NCBI RefSeq assembly: GCF_004327335.1
Contig: NZ_QJUO01000001.1
Span: 305,900 to 369,899 of the forward strand
Length of the DNA stretch: 64,000 bases
Direction of reading: 5' to 3'
Source of the DNA: Stutzerimonas kirkiae
GTDB taxonomy: Bacteria; Pseudomonadota; Gammaproteobacteria; Pseudomonadales; Pseudomonadaceae
Shown: positions 29,588 through 38,187 of the stretch, one piece after another
Position numbering within the stretch: the stretch's first letter is position 1
How the letters are laid out: each line of letters begins with the position of its first letter
Translations under genes and position numbers: made by a program
Notes under the pieces: model-generated
Seen by the model: the letters and a program-made list of their open reading frames with translations, nothing else
What the model was told of the DNA's origin: nothing
Database searches by the model: none

Positions 29588-30946
29588 CTATACCGAAAGC
29601 AGCAGGAATTCGCGCTCCCACGAGCTGATCACACGGTTGTAGTTTTCCTGCTCGGTGCGCTTGACCGCGACATAGCCCTGGATGAACTTCGGGCTCAGGT
29701 AGCGGTGCAGGTCCTGGCAGCTCTCCATCCGCTCCAGCGCGGCTTCCAGGGTGAAGGGCAGGCGCAGGTTGCGTCGTTCGTAACCGCGCCCCTTGACCGG
29801 CGCGCTGGGCGGGATGCCCTCGGTCATGCCGATATAGCCACACAGCAGGCTGGCCGCTATCGCCAGGTAGGGATTGGCGTCCGCCCCGGCCAGGCGGTTC
29901 TCCACCCGGCGATTGTCCGGCGAGGAGTCAGGTACCCGCAGGCCCACCGTACGGTTCTCCTCGCCCCACTCGACATTGACCGGCGCCGAGGTATCGGGCA
30001 GGAAACGGCGGAACGAATTGACGTTGGGGGCGAACATCGGCAGCAGCTCGGGGATGTATTTCTGCAGGCCGCCGACGTGATCGAGGAACAGTTGGCTCAT
30101 GCCGCCGCTCTCGTCCGAGAAGATATTGCGCCCGCTGGCCACGTCGATGACGCTCTGGTGCAGGTGCATGGCGCTGCCCGGCTCACCGGTCATCGGCTTG
30201 GCCATGAAGGTGGCGGCGACATTGTGCTTGAGCGCCGCTTCGCGCATGGTGCGCTTGAACACCAGGATCTGGTCGGCCAGGTGCAGCGCTTCGCCATGAC
30301 GGAAGTTGATTTCCATCTGCGCCGTGCCTTCTTCGTGGATCAGCGTGTCCAGATCCAGCCCCTGGGTCTCGCACCAGTCATACATATCCTCGAACAGCGG
30401 GTCGAACTCGTTGGCGGCATCGATGGAGAATGACTGGCGCCCGGTTTCCTGGCGGCCCGAGCGACCGATCGGCGCCTGCAGCGGCAGGTCCGGGTCCTCG
30501 CAACGCTTGGTCAGGTAGAACTCCATTTCCGGCGCCACGATGGGCTGCCAGCCGCGATTGGCATAGAGCGCCAGCACCTTCTTCAGCACGTTGCGCGGCG
30601 ACAGTTCGATGGGGTTGCCCTGCTTGTCGTAGCTGTCGTGGATCACCAACGCGGTCGGCTCGATGGCCCAGGGCACGCTGTATATGGCATCCGGGTCCGG
30701 CCGGCAGATCATGTCGATATCCGCCGGATCGAGCAGTTCGTAATAGATGTCGTCCGCGATGTAGTCGCCGGTGACGGTCTGCAGCAGCACGCTTTCCGGC
30801 AGGCGCATGCCCTTTTCGCCGAGAAACTTGCTGGTCGGCGAAATCTTGCCGCGGGCAATGCCGGTCAGGTCGCTGATGACGCATTCCACTTCGGTGATCT
30901 TGTGATCCTTGAGCCAGCCCGTGAGCTGGTCGAGCTTGTTCGACAT
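29588..30946 (-). CDS. glutamine-synthetase-like gamma-glutamylpolyamine ligase (SpuB/PauA)
   Basis: A 452-residue enzyme of the glutamine synthetase III/PuuA group that attaches glutamate to putrescine or other polyamines using ATP, the first step of the gamma-glutamylation route. Visible are the ligand strands APEMEFYL (about residue 150), GTAQMEINFRHG and the ATP/metal region FMAKPMTGEPGSAMHLHQS, plus NRRVENRLAGADANPYL. The tyrosine loop used for adenylylation of true GlnA is absent. A GAGG site precedes ATG 30946. It follows the hydrolase gene by 30 bases and is probably co-transcribed with it. Confidence 0.9.
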   Translation of the reverse strand: MSNKLDQLTGWLKDHKITEVECVISDLTGIARGKISPTSKFLGEKGMRLPESVLLQTVTGDYIADDIYYELLDPADIDMICRPDPDAIYSVPWAIEPTALVIHDSYDKQGNPIELSPRNVLKKVLALYANRGWQPIVAPEMEFYLTKRCEDPDLPLQAPIGRSGRQETGRQSFSIDAANEFDPLFEDMYDWCETQGLDLDTLIHEEGTAQMEINFRHGEALHLADQILVFKRTMREAALKHNVAATFMAKPMTGEPGSAMHLHQSVIDVASGRNIFSDESGGMSQLFLDHVGGLQKYIPELLPMFAPNVNSFRRFLPDTSAPVNVEWGEENRTVGLRVPDSSPDNRRVENRLAGADANPYLAIAASLLCGYIGMTEGIPPSAPVKGRGYERRNLRLPFTLEAALERMESCQDLHRYLSPKFIQGYVAVKRTEQENYNRVISSWEREFLLLSV

Positions 30947-30976
30947 GTTGGCCTCGATTGGCTGGAACGAAAGCGC

Positions 30977-31720
30977 TCAGCGCTGTTCTGCGTGTGCGCG
31001 ACAGGCGTCGGCGAAGCCCCGGAACAGGGCCAGATAATGGGGGACCGCCTGCACGTCCCATTCGGGATGCCACTGCACGCCGAGCGCGAAACTGCGCGCA
31101 CCCTCGACGGAAATGGCTTCGATCAATCCGTCCGGGGCACGCGCCTCCACCCTCAGGCCGTCGCCCAGGCGATCTATGCCCTGGCTGTGCAGCGAATTGA
31201 CCTGGCAACGCTGCACCAGTCCAAGGCGCTGGAGCAAGCCTCCCGGCTCCGGCAGCAGGTCGTGGCTGAAACCGTATTGCACCGGCAACGGCGCTTCGGG
31301 GTCTTCACGGTGATCGAGATAGCCGGGCAGCTCATGCACCTTCTGGTGCAGGCTGCCACCGAAGGCCACGTTCATTTCCTGGAAGCCCCGGCAGATACCG
31401 AACACTGGAATGCCGGCGTCCACCGCCGCGCGAATCAGCGGCAGGGTCAGGTCGTCACGCGCCGGATCGTGCAGTGTGCCCGGCGCACTGCCAGGACCGC
31501 TGTAGCGATGGGGCTCGACGTTGGAAGGCGAGCCGGTGAACAACAACCCGTCGACATTCTCCAGCAGGTCCTCCAGCTTCAGGGATTCCAGGGCAGGGAT
31601 CACCAGAGGCAACCCCGCCAACGCGGCGGCGCGCAGGTACTTGTCCCCGGCGATGTGAAAATCATGATCTTCGAGCTTGCGGCTACAGGCGGATACACCG
31701 ATCAAGGGCGAGCGGGGCAT
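30977..31720 (-). CDS. gamma-glutamyl-gamma-aminobutyrate hydrolase, PuuD/SpuA-like
   Basis: A 247-residue class I glutamine-amidotransferase-fold hydrolase that releases GABA from gamma-glutamyl-GABA in polyamine breakdown. The nucleophile Cys110 lies in PVFGICRGFQEMNVAFGG, and the His-Glu pair is in GVQWHPEWD near residue 224. AAGGAAGG precedes ATG 31720. It is first in the operon that continues with the ligase, divergent from a second ligase gene. Confidence 0.9.
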   Translation of the reverse strand: MPRSPLIGVSACSRKLEDHDFHIAGDKYLRAAALAGLPLVIPALESLKLEDLLENVDGLLFTGSPSNVEPHRYSGPGSAPGTLHDPARDDLTLPLIRAAVDAGIPVFGICRGFQEMNVAFGGSLHQKVHELPGYLDHREDPEAPLPVQYGFSHDLLPEPGGLLQRLGLVQRCQVNSLHSQGIDRLGDGLRVEARAPDGLIEAISVEGARSFALGVQWHPEWDVQAVPHYLALFRGFADACRAHAEQR

Positions 31721-31957
31721 GGGTTGATCACCTTCCTTGCAGTGTGTTCGATGAGATTAATCCTGTTCATTTTCCCGGACAACCGTTGGTTCGTCGTAGC
31801 ATGCACACTTCCAGCGGCCCCTTCGATATCGCTCCGAAATCGCCCACGACGCCCGTTTTCAGGGCGCTGCGGCGCTATTGACAGCCGCAGGGCTTTTCGG
31901 TTGACTCACGGTAAAGTCGCGGAATGATCATATTTTCTACAAGAAAGGTACTTCGCC
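31721..31957. promoter_or_regulatory. divergent control region of the two polyamine catabolic units
   Basis: A 237-base gap between the hydrolase/ligase operon and the second ligase gene. It must hold both promoters. It is locally AT-richer near 31740-31800 and 31920-31950. No clear sigma-54 (-24/-12) site was found, and the operator was not identified. Confidence 0.45.
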
Positions 31958-33334
31958 ATGTCACCGCCGCCACGTGCCATTCAGCTCAATGAAGCCAACG
32001 CCTTTCTCAAGGAGCATCCCGAGGTTCTCTACATCGACCTGCTGATCGCCGACATGAACGGTGTGGTTCGCGGCAAGCGAATCGAGCGCGCCAGTCTGCA
32101 CAAGGTTTATGAAGCGGGTATTAACCTGCCGGCGTCGCTGTTCGCCCTCGACATCAACGGCAGCACCGTGGAAAGCACCGGCCTCGGCATGGACATCGGC
32201 GACTCCGACCGTATCTGCTTCCCGATCCCCAACACCCTGGCCAGGGAGCCCTGGCAGCGCCGCCCCACCGCACAACTGTTGATGACCATGCACGAGCGCG
32301 ATGGTTCGCCGTTCTTCGCCGACCCGCGGGAAGTGCTGCGCCAGGTGGTAAGCAAGTTCGACGAACTGGGGCTGACCCTGTGCGCCGCGTTCGAGCTGGA
32401 GTTCTACCTGATCGACCAGGAGAACGTGAACGGCCGCCCGCAGCCGCCGCGCTCACCGATTTCCGGCAAACGCCCGCAATCGACCCAGGTCTACCTGATC
32501 GACGACCTGGACGAATACGTCGACTGCCTGCAGGACATTCTCGAAGGCGCCAAGGAACAGGGCATCCCGGCCGACGCCATCGTCAAGGAAAGCGCCCCGG
32601 CGCAGTTCGAAGTCAACCTGCATCACGTCGCCGACCCGCTCAAGGCCTGCGACTACGCGGTGCTGCTCAAGCGCCTGATCAAGAACATCGCCTACGACCA
32701 TGAGATGGACACCACCTTCATGGCCAAGCCCTATCCCGGCCAGGCCGGCAACGGGCTGCATGTGCATATCTCGATTCTCGACAAGCAGGGCAGGAACATC
32801 TTCGCCTGCGAAAATCCCCTGGAAAGCCAGACCTTGCGGCATGCCATCGGCGGCCTGCAGGAGACCATGGCCGCGTCCATGGCCTTCCTGTGCCCGAACG
32901 TCAATTCATACCGGCGCTTCGGTGCGCAGTTCTATGTGCCCAATGCCCCGTCCTGGGGGCTGGACAACCGCACCGTAGCCCTGCGCGTACCGACCGACAG
33001 CGACGATGCGGTACGCATCGAACACCGCGTCGCCGGCGCCGACGCCAACCCCTACCTGCTGATGGCCTCGGTACTGGCCGGCATCCACCATGGGTTGCTC
33101 AATCACATAGAACCGGGCGAGCCGACCGAAGGCAATGCTTACGAACAGGTGGAGCCCAGCCTGCCGACCAACCTGCGCGACGCCCTGCGGGTGCTCGACG
33201 ACAGCGAGATCATGGCGCGCTATATCAGCCCCGACTACATCGATATCTTCGTGGCCTGCAAGGAGAGCGAACTGGCCGAGTTCGAACACTCGATTTCCGA
33301 CCTCGAATACAACTGGTACCTGCATACGGTCTGA
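31958..33334 (+). CDS. second glutamine-synthetase-like gamma-glutamylpolyamine ligase (SpuI/PauA)
   Basis: A 458-residue paralogue of the ligase at 29588-30946, in the position of P. aeruginosa spuI. It shares the strands FELEFYLIDQ, SAPAQFEVNLHH and FMAKPYPGQAGNGLHVHIS, and RIEHRVAGADANPYL. P. aeruginosa carries several such ligases with overlapping polyamine preferences; which amine this one uses is not readable. AAAGGT lies before ATG 31958. It converges with the aldehyde dehydrogenase gene. Confidence 0.9.
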   Translation: MSPPPRAIQLNEANAFLKEHPEVLYIDLLIADMNGVVRGKRIERASLHKVYEAGINLPASLFALDINGSTVESTGLGMDIGDSDRICFPIPNTLAREPWQRRPTAQLLMTMHERDGSPFFADPREVLRQVVSKFDELGLTLCAAFELEFYLIDQENVNGRPQPPRSPISGKRPQSTQVYLIDDLDEYVDCLQDILEGAKEQGIPADAIVKESAPAQFEVNLHHVADPLKACDYAVLLKRLIKNIAYDHEMDTTFMAKPYPGQAGNGLHVHISILDKQGRNIFACENPLESQTLRHAIGGLQETMAASMAFLCPNVNSYRRFGAQFYVPNAPSWGLDNRTVALRVPTDSDDAVRIEHRVAGADANPYLLMASVLAGIHHGLLNHIEPGEPTEGNAYEQVEPSLPTNLRDALRVLDDSEIMARYISPDYIDIFVACKESELAEFEHSISDLEYNWYLHTV

Positions 33335-33354
33335 GGGGCGGCTTCAAGCTTCAA

Positions 33355-33403
33355 GCCGAGCCTCCAGAGGTTGTAGGTCCTGCACAACTCCCGGAGGCTC
33401 GGC
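33355..33403. terminator. bidirectional terminator between the ligase and aldehyde dehydrogenase genes
   Basis: An 11-bp perfect stem GCCGAGCCTCC / GGAGGCTCGGC, with a smaller GTTGT/ACAAC pair inside the loop, lies between two convergent stops (33334 and 33420). Confidence 0.65.
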
Positions 33404-33419
33404 CTCCAGCGGCTTCCCT

Positions 33420-34913
33420 CTACAACTTGATCCAGGTCGCCTTCAGCTCGGTGTATTTGTCGAAGGCGTGCAAGGACTTGTCGCGGCCATTGCCCGATTG
33501 CTTGAAGCCACCGAACGGCGCGGTCATGTCGCCACCCTCGTACTGGTTGACCCAGATGCTGCCGGCCCGCAGCGCCCTGGCGGTCAACAACGCCTTCGAC
33601 AGATCGGCCGTCCACACCGCGGCGGCCAGGCCATACTGGGTATCGTTGGCAATGGCGATAGCCTGCTCCGGCGTGTCGAAGCCGATCACCGACAGCACAG
33701 GACCGAAAATCTCCTCGCGGGCGATCTTCATCGCATTGTCGACACCATCGAAAATGGTCGGCTCTACATACAGCCCACCGGTTTCCTCCAGGGTCCGCTT
33801 GCCACCGAGCAACAGAGTGGCACCTTCGGCGTGGCCGGCCTCGATATAGGACAGCACCGTATCCAGTTGCTGGGTATCGACCAGAGCCCCGATATTGGTC
33901 GCGGGGTCCAGCGGATTGCCCGGCTTCCAGGCCTTGAGCGCCTCCACCAGCAGTGGCAGGAAACGCTCGCGGATGGAGCTTTCCACCAGCAAGCGCGAGC
34001 CGGCGGTACATACCTCACCCTGGTTGAAGGCAATCGCGCTGGCGGCGGCCTCGGCGGCCTGGTACAGGTCAGGGGCATCGGCGAAGACGATATTCGGGCT
34101 CTTGCCACCCGCCTCCAGCCAGACCCGCTTCATGTTCGACTCGCCGGCGTAGATCATCAGTTGCTTGGCCACCCGGGTGGAACCGGTGAATACCAGGGTA
34201 TCGACATCCATATGCAGGGCCAGGGCCTTGCCTACCGTATGCCCGTAGCCCGGCAATACGTTGAGCACGCCCGCGGGGATGCCGGCCTCGATGGCCAGGC
34301 GGGCGATGCGGATGGCAGTCAACGGGGACTTTTCGGACGGTTTGAGGATCACCGAGTTACCGGTGGCCAGCGCCGGGCCAAGCTTCCAGCAGGCCATCAT
34401 CAACGGGAAATTCCACGGCACGATGGCCGCCACCACGCCGACCGGCTCACGGGTAACAAGCCCCAGTTGGTCATGGGGCGTCGGCGCCACCTCATCGTAG
34501 ACCTTGTCGATCGCCTCGCCGCTCCAGCGCAGGGCCCGCGCCGCACCCGGGATATCCACCGCCAGGGCATCGCCGATCGGCTTGCCCATGTCCAGGGTTT
34601 CCAGCAGCGCCAGCTCCTCGCCGTGCGCCTCCAGCAGATCGGCGAAGCGGATCAGTATCGCCTTGCGTCGGGCCGGCGCCAGGCGCGACCAGAGCCCTGC
34701 GGCGAAGACCTCGCGGGCACTGGCCACGGCGTGCTCGGCATCCTGCGCATCGCAACTGGCGACCTGCGCCAGTACACGGCCGTCGATGGGGCTGACGCAG
34801 TCGAAACGCCCTCGCGACAGGGCATCGACATATTCGCCCTGAATGAATGCACGTCCCTCTATATCCAGCTCGCGGGCACGTTGCTGCCAATCGGCCAGGG
34901 TGAGATCGGTCAT
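33420..34913 (-). CDS. gamma-glutamyl-gamma-aminobutyraldehyde dehydrogenase (PuuC/KauB/PauC-like)
   Basis: A 497-residue NAD(P)-dependent aldehyde dehydrogenase. Start chosen at ATG 34913 (MTDLTLADWQQRARELDIEG), preceded by GAGAGGA; the frame runs on upstream into the intron sequence. The catalytic residues are Glu267 (LEAGGKSP) and Cys302 (QGEVCTAGSR), and VPWNFP, the cofactor strand, is at 166-171. Among polyamine genes it most likely oxidises gamma-glutamyl-aminobutyraldehyde to gamma-glutamyl-GABA, the substrate of the hydrolase at 30977-31720. The dehydrogenase family is broad, so exact substrate is inference. Confidence 0.88.
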   Translation of the reverse strand: MTDLTLADWQQRARELDIEGRAFIQGEYVDALSRGRFDCVSPIDGRVLAQVASCDAQDAEHAVASAREVFAAGLWSRLAPARRKAILIRFADLLEAHGEELALLETLDMGKPIGDALAVDIPGAARALRWSGEAIDKVYDEVAPTPHDQLGLVTREPVGVVAAIVPWNFPLMMACWKLGPALATGNSVILKPSEKSPLTAIRIARLAIEAGIPAGVLNVLPGYGHTVGKALALHMDVDTLVFTGSTRVAKQLMIYAGESNMKRVWLEAGGKSPNIVFADAPDLYQAAEAAASAIAFNQGEVCTAGSRLLVESSIRERFLPLLVEALKAWKPGNPLDPATNIGALVDTQQLDTVLSYIEAGHAEGATLLLGGKRTLEETGGLYVEPTIFDGVDNAMKIAREEIFGPVLSVIGFDTPEQAIAIANDTQYGLAAAVWTADLSKALLTARALRAGSIWVNQYEGGDMTAPFGGFKQSGNGRDKSLHAFDKYTELKATWIKL

Positions 34914-34994
34914 GGCGTATCCTCTCTTGTTCAGTGAACAGCTGTTGCCGGTAACACTAAACCAGAGACTGCGCCTTTCCAATCGTTCCTCCCG

Positions 34995-35666
34995 AAATTC
35001 GGGTAGGAGGCGGGATCGCCCCCGCCGTCCTCCCACACCACCGTACGTACGCTTCCGTATACGGCGGTTCCCGCCTACGGATAAACCACCTCAGCGAGCT
35101 TGGTTCCGTTGATGTGTCGCCTGTGGTATCCAAGCGCCCAGACCGGCCCTCGGAGTTTCCGACTCCTGCCTCCTGATGGTCTCGACCGCCGCTATTCACG
35201 ACGTTTCTGCTTTACGCTCCAACAGAGATCACACCTGACTATCCACTCATGGCAGGTTCAGCCCTTCGCTGCTCCGGTTTCGGGCAACTACTACGGCCTC
35301 TGCTGACTTCTGTTCGCCCATCCCGTCATCTCGCGATACTGGTAGCACAACAGATCTCCCAGGGTAATTCGCGCGACCTTCCTGCTTATGCCTGTCGGAT
35401 TTACGTCGCAGCGTTCCGTGCAAGTATTGGGCTTTGGCAATCCTGGCTACCTTACCCCGCTACGCCGCCTCTATCCGCTTCCTGTTCGTCAGGCCAGCAT
35501 TTTGCCTTCGGCTTCCTTCAGACTCGCAGTCACCCACGACACCCTTGCCGTCCAGCTAACACCTCCCCTTGCCGGGTGTGTAGAGGACTTTCACCTCCAA
35601 GTCACCAACGAGGCCACCACAGCCAAGCTGGTTGCGCTCACGCGCAACGCGCCATGCCTGGCGCAC
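34995..35666 (-). mobile_element. ORF-less group IIC intron
   Basis: About 670 bases without a gene that read on the minus strand as a group II intron. The 5' end GTGCGCC is placed at 35666, ten bases from the terminator stem of rpmG; class C introns characteristically insert just after such terminators. The domain V hairpin is at 35037-35070, and the 3' region continues as GGTGTGGGAGGACGGCGG and ends in CCTCCTACCCGAAT, a domain VI-like stem. Family-typical strings in between include GGTGAAAGTCCTCTAC, GGCAAGGG and GAGGCCGTAGTA. The reverse transcriptase gene (about 1.2 kb in full introns) is absent; only a possible 5' fragment near 35320 remains. Ends are inferred from motifs; the 3' end is uncertain by several bases. 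Confidence 0.8.
35037..35070 (-). ncRNA. group II intron domain V
   Basis: A 34-base hairpin, the exact canonical length of domain V. The minus strand begins GAACCGCCGTATACGG and ends CGTACGTACGGTGGT, pairing around a GAAG-type loop. The catalytic triad position reads CGC, as expected of class C introns (AGC in most others). Confidence 0.85.
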
Positions 35667-35670
35667 AACG

Positions 35671-35696
35671 AAAAAACCCGCCACGAGGGCGGGTCC
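35671..35696 (-). terminator. intrinsic terminator of rpmB-rpmG
   Basis: Stem ACCCGCC/GGCGGGT with a 5-base loop and a run of six T on the minus strand, 23 bases after the rpmG stop. The group IIC intron begins about 5 bases beyond the T-run. Confidence 0.92.
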
Positions 35697-35718
35697 TTCA
35701 TCAAGGGCCGAAAACCAA

Positions 35719-35874
35719 TTACTTGATTTTCGCTTCCTTGTAGATCACATGCTTGCGCACGACTGGATCGTACTTCTTGATTTCGATCTTGTCGGGCGTA
35801 GTACGCTTGTTCTTGTCGGTGGTGTAGAAGTGGCCGGTACCGGCGCTGGACACCAAACGGATCAGATCACGCAT
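35719..35874 (-). CDS. rpmG: 50S ribosomal protein L33
   Basis: A 51-residue ribosomal protein ([20 protein letters not shown]..., ending KEAKIK), recognised by its sequence and by its place 11 bases after rpmB. It belongs to the large subunit near the exit site. There are no zinc-binding Cys pairs, so it is the C-minus (zinc-independent) form. ATG 35874 is preceded by AAGGAGA. Confidence 0.97.
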   Translation of the reverse strand: MRDLIRLVSSAGTGHFYTTDKNKRTTPDKIEIKKYDPVVRKHVIYKEAKIK

Positions 35875-35885
35875 GATAAATCTCC

Positions 35886-36122
35886 TTAAACCTTCTCGCC
35901 GCGGGCGCGGATTTCAGCCAGAACGGCGTCGATGCCACGCTTGTCGATGACGCGCATGCCCTTTGCGCTCAGGCGCAGGCGGACGAAGCGGTTCTCGGAC
36001 TCGACCCAGAAGCGGTGATGCTGCAGGTTCGGCAGGAAACGACGACGGGTTTTGTTGTTCGCGTGGGAAATGTTGTTCCCGGTTACCGGACCCTTACCGG
36101 TAACTTGACAGACTCTCGACAT
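35886..36122 (-). CDS. rpmB: 50S ribosomal protein L28
   Basis: A 78-residue ribosomal protein starting [20 protein letters not shown] and rich in Arg and Asn, typical of L28. It is the first gene of rpmB-rpmG. The promoter at 36270-36298 gives a leader of about 140 bases. Confidence 0.98.
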   Translation of the reverse strand: MSRVCQVTGKGPVTGNNISHANNKTRRRFLPNLQHHRFWVESENRFVRLRLSAKGMRVIDKRGIDAVLAEIRARGEKV

Positions 36123-36269
36123 GCCTCAGCCCTCTAAACCACATGCACAACCCGGCATGGGTTGGCCGCTTGAATTCGCTTGAAGATTGGCGTTTTACGC
36201 CATGTTTCGTGGGGGTCTTACCGGCTCATGCGACGAGCGGGAAACCGGGCCCCCAGAACAGAGCGGCGT

Positions 36270-36298
36270 TTTATACCAGAAAGCCCCGCCCCCAACAA
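36270..36298 (-). promoter_or_regulatory. sigma-70 promoter of rpmB-rpmG
   Basis: On the minus strand, -35 TTGTTG (36293-36298) and -10 TATAAA (36270-36275) are separated by exactly 17 bases, and a GC-rich CGCCGC follows the -10 box, as in stringently controlled ribosomal promoters. Confidence 0.7.
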
Positions 36299-36352
36299 GA
36301 ACAAATTCAAGTTCCTCACGCCATCCAGCGGCGCGCAAGCCCCTGCAATCGC

Positions 36353-37543
36353 TCAGCCCAACGGTACGCGCTGCAACAGCGAAACGTCGACACGCAACAG
36401 CCGCACCACCCGTTCGTCCGCCAGGGATAACGGCGACTCGCCAGCCGGCAGCGCCAGCAGCAGCCCGGCCAGGTTGAGCACCAGCGCCTCGCGGGAGAAC
36501 ACGCCGGCCCCCAGGGAATAATAGGATGCGATCACCTGGCGCAACCCCAATGGCAAGCGCCACTGGGCCCGCAAGGCCGAGCCAAAACCGGCGGCACGCT
36601 CGCGCAACGCCTGCTGTATCTCTTCTTCCTGCAGAACCTGGCCGCTGTCCAGCCAATCCTGCAGGCTGCGCAACAATGCAAGTTCGCCGATATTCTGCAA
36701 CAGCCCGGCGGTATAGCACAGCTCCGCATCCAGCTTCAGTTGGCGCGCCAGCCAGAACGCCAGGTCGGCGACCCGCTGCGCCTGCTCGCAGAGCGCCTGG
36801 GACTGGGCCGCCAGGCGCTCGTCCCGCAGCCGCGCATTTCGTTGCAAGGCCGTTTCCAGGGCGAGGTTGAGCGAGCGCCTGATCCCCAGCCGCGCCAATG
36901 CCTGGGACAGCGTCTGGCAGGGCGCGCCCTGGTGTTGCGCCGCACTGTTGGCCTGGCTGATCAGCCGCGCGGTAATCTGCGGATCGCGCCTGAACACCGC
37001 CTCCAGGTCGCCCAGGCTCTGCTCCGTGGCCTTCAGGCAACGCTCCAGCACTTCATGCACCGCCTGCATCATGGGCGCGCCACGGGCGCTCTTGCGCATA
37101 CGCTCGAGAAACTCGGGCAAGCCCCCGGAGGTTATCGCCGGGTGCATCTTTTGCTGGGCGGCGGAGCGAGGCAGCAGGTTGTCCAGGCGCTGTCGCAGGT
37201 TATCCAGGTCGACCGGCTTGGCCAGATAGGCCGTGGGCGCCAGGGGCAGGACCGTACGGATATGCTCGGCGGATGTGCGCTCGCTGATGATGATACAGGC
37301 CAGCCGCTGGGTCGGCCCATGGCGGCGCAACTGCCGCAGCAGGCCGGGACCATCCAGGCCATTCAGCTCACCATCGGCAATCAGCAGTGTCGGCACATGC
37401 CGCTTGCAGGCCTTCAGCGCCCCCAGCCCATCGTTGACCTGCACGGCCCGCATGCCGGGCCGCAGTTCCTGCACCAGTTGGCACAGCCTGTCGGCCCGCC
37501 AGGGCTCGTTGAAAGCAATCAGGACATAGGATGAAATCGGCAA
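36353..37543 (-). CDS. receiver-like plus HDOD domain protein
   Basis: A 396-residue cytoplasmic protein with an N-terminal CheY-like domain (residues about 5-125) and an HDOD domain (about 135-340). The receiver keeps Asp57 (LLIADGELNG) and the Lys of YLAKPVD, but the paired acidic residues near the start are missing: VLIAFNEP replaces the usual VDDEP. It may therefore not be phosphorylated in the normal way. HDOD domains lack the metal-binding HD residues and usually act as signalling scaffolds. No sensor kinase is adjacent. Confidence 0.82.
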   Translation of the reverse strand: MPISSYVLIAFNEPWRADRLCQLVQELRPGMRAVQVNDGLGALKACKRHVPTLLIADGELNGLDGPGLLRQLRRHGPTQRLACIIISERTSAEHIRTVLPLAPTAYLAKPVDLDNLRQRLDNLLPRSAAQQKMHPAITSGGLPEFLERMRKSARGAPMMQAVHEVLERCLKATEQSLGDLEAVFRRDPQITARLISQANSAAQHQGAPCQTLSQALARLGIRRSLNLALETALQRNARLRDERLAAQSQALCEQAQRVADLAFWLARQLKLDAELCYTAGLLQNIGELALLRSLQDWLDSGQVLQEEEIQQALRERAAGFGSALRAQWRLPLGLRQVIASYYSLGAGVFSREALVLNLAGLLLALPAGESPLSLADERVVRLLRVDVSLLQRVPLG

Positions 37544-37743
37544 GGCGCACTCGCAGTGTTGTTGATCGTCTTACTCGGGCATTATCGACCAGGTTCGCCG
37601 GAAAGCGCGCGCCTTTAATCATTGGATACTGCAAATTCCCGGGCGCGGGCATGCGCTCCCAGTGTAATCCTCGCTGCCATGCAGTACCGCCGCATACTTC
37701 TTTCGAAACCGGGGCCGATACAGAGGTTCCCGGTATGCCAGGG

Positions 37744-37892
37744 CAATCGCGCTATGCCGTTATTCACGGGCAAGCTCCTTCGATAAAGGCGCTGGGCTGG
37801 AAGCTGGACGAAAAACACCGGCTGCAACGCCCTTTCATCCTGCCTCCAGCCTTCCAGCGCTGTTTCCGGCTCCGTTGCCGCGTATAGCGCGA
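37744..37892. repeat. dispersed palindromic element, family 1, copy 4
   Basis: A nearly full-length copy with both outer ends: CAATCGCGCTATGCCGT at the left and CGTATAGCGCGATACGC at the right. Inner arms are CGCTGGGCTGGAAGCTGGAC and CCTCCAGCCTTCCAGCGCTG. It lies between the HDOD gene and tRNA-Arg. Confidence 0.8.
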
Positions 37893-37928
37893 TACGCATC
37901 CCCAATGGACGCCCTCGAACGAGATGCG

Positions 37929-37934
37929 TATGAT
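37929..37934 (+). promoter_or_regulatory. possible -10 box of tRNA-Arg
   Basis: TATGAT lies 13 bases before the tRNA, with TGGACG 17 bases further upstream as a weak -35. Confidence 0.35.
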
Positions 37935-37947
37935 TGCGCCCCGCAAC

Positions 37948-38024
37948 GCACTCGTAGCTCAGCTGGATAGAGTACTGCCCTCCGAAGGCAGGGGTCGTGG
38001 GTTCGAATCCCGCCGAGTGCGCCA
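37948..38024 (+). tRNA. tRNA-Arg (anticodon CCG)
   Basis: A 77-base cloverleaf including an encoded CCA. The acceptor stem GCACTCG pairs with CGAGTGC, the anticodon stem CTGCC/GGCAG holds the loop CTCCGAA (anticodon CCG, reading CGG), and the T arm is GTGGG-TTCGAAT-CCCGC. A terminator follows at 38077. Confidence 0.97.
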
Positions 38025-38076
38025 GATATAGCCATATCGGTTTCGGGCTGCCCGCCGTAGTCCATGAAACGTCCCG

Positions 38077-38101
38077 AAGCCCGCCCCGCGCGGGCTTTTC
38101 T
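38077..38101 (+). terminator. intrinsic terminator after tRNA-Arg
   Basis: Stem AAGCCCGC/GCGGGCTT with a 5-base loop and a TTTTCTTT tail, about 50 bases after the tRNA. Confidence 0.85.
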
Positions 38102-38187
38102 TTGCGCGTCGCATGGTGCTCGGGAATCTTTCCAAATCACGTTCTACGCTGCAGGCTGGATAAAATCATTGTCTGGGAGGATATGCC

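Noticed and set aside
35249..35743. Overlapping open frames of 110-160 codons between the aldehyde dehydrogenase and rpmG
   Set aside because: The region is better explained as group II intron RNA; no frame matches a reverse transcriptase.
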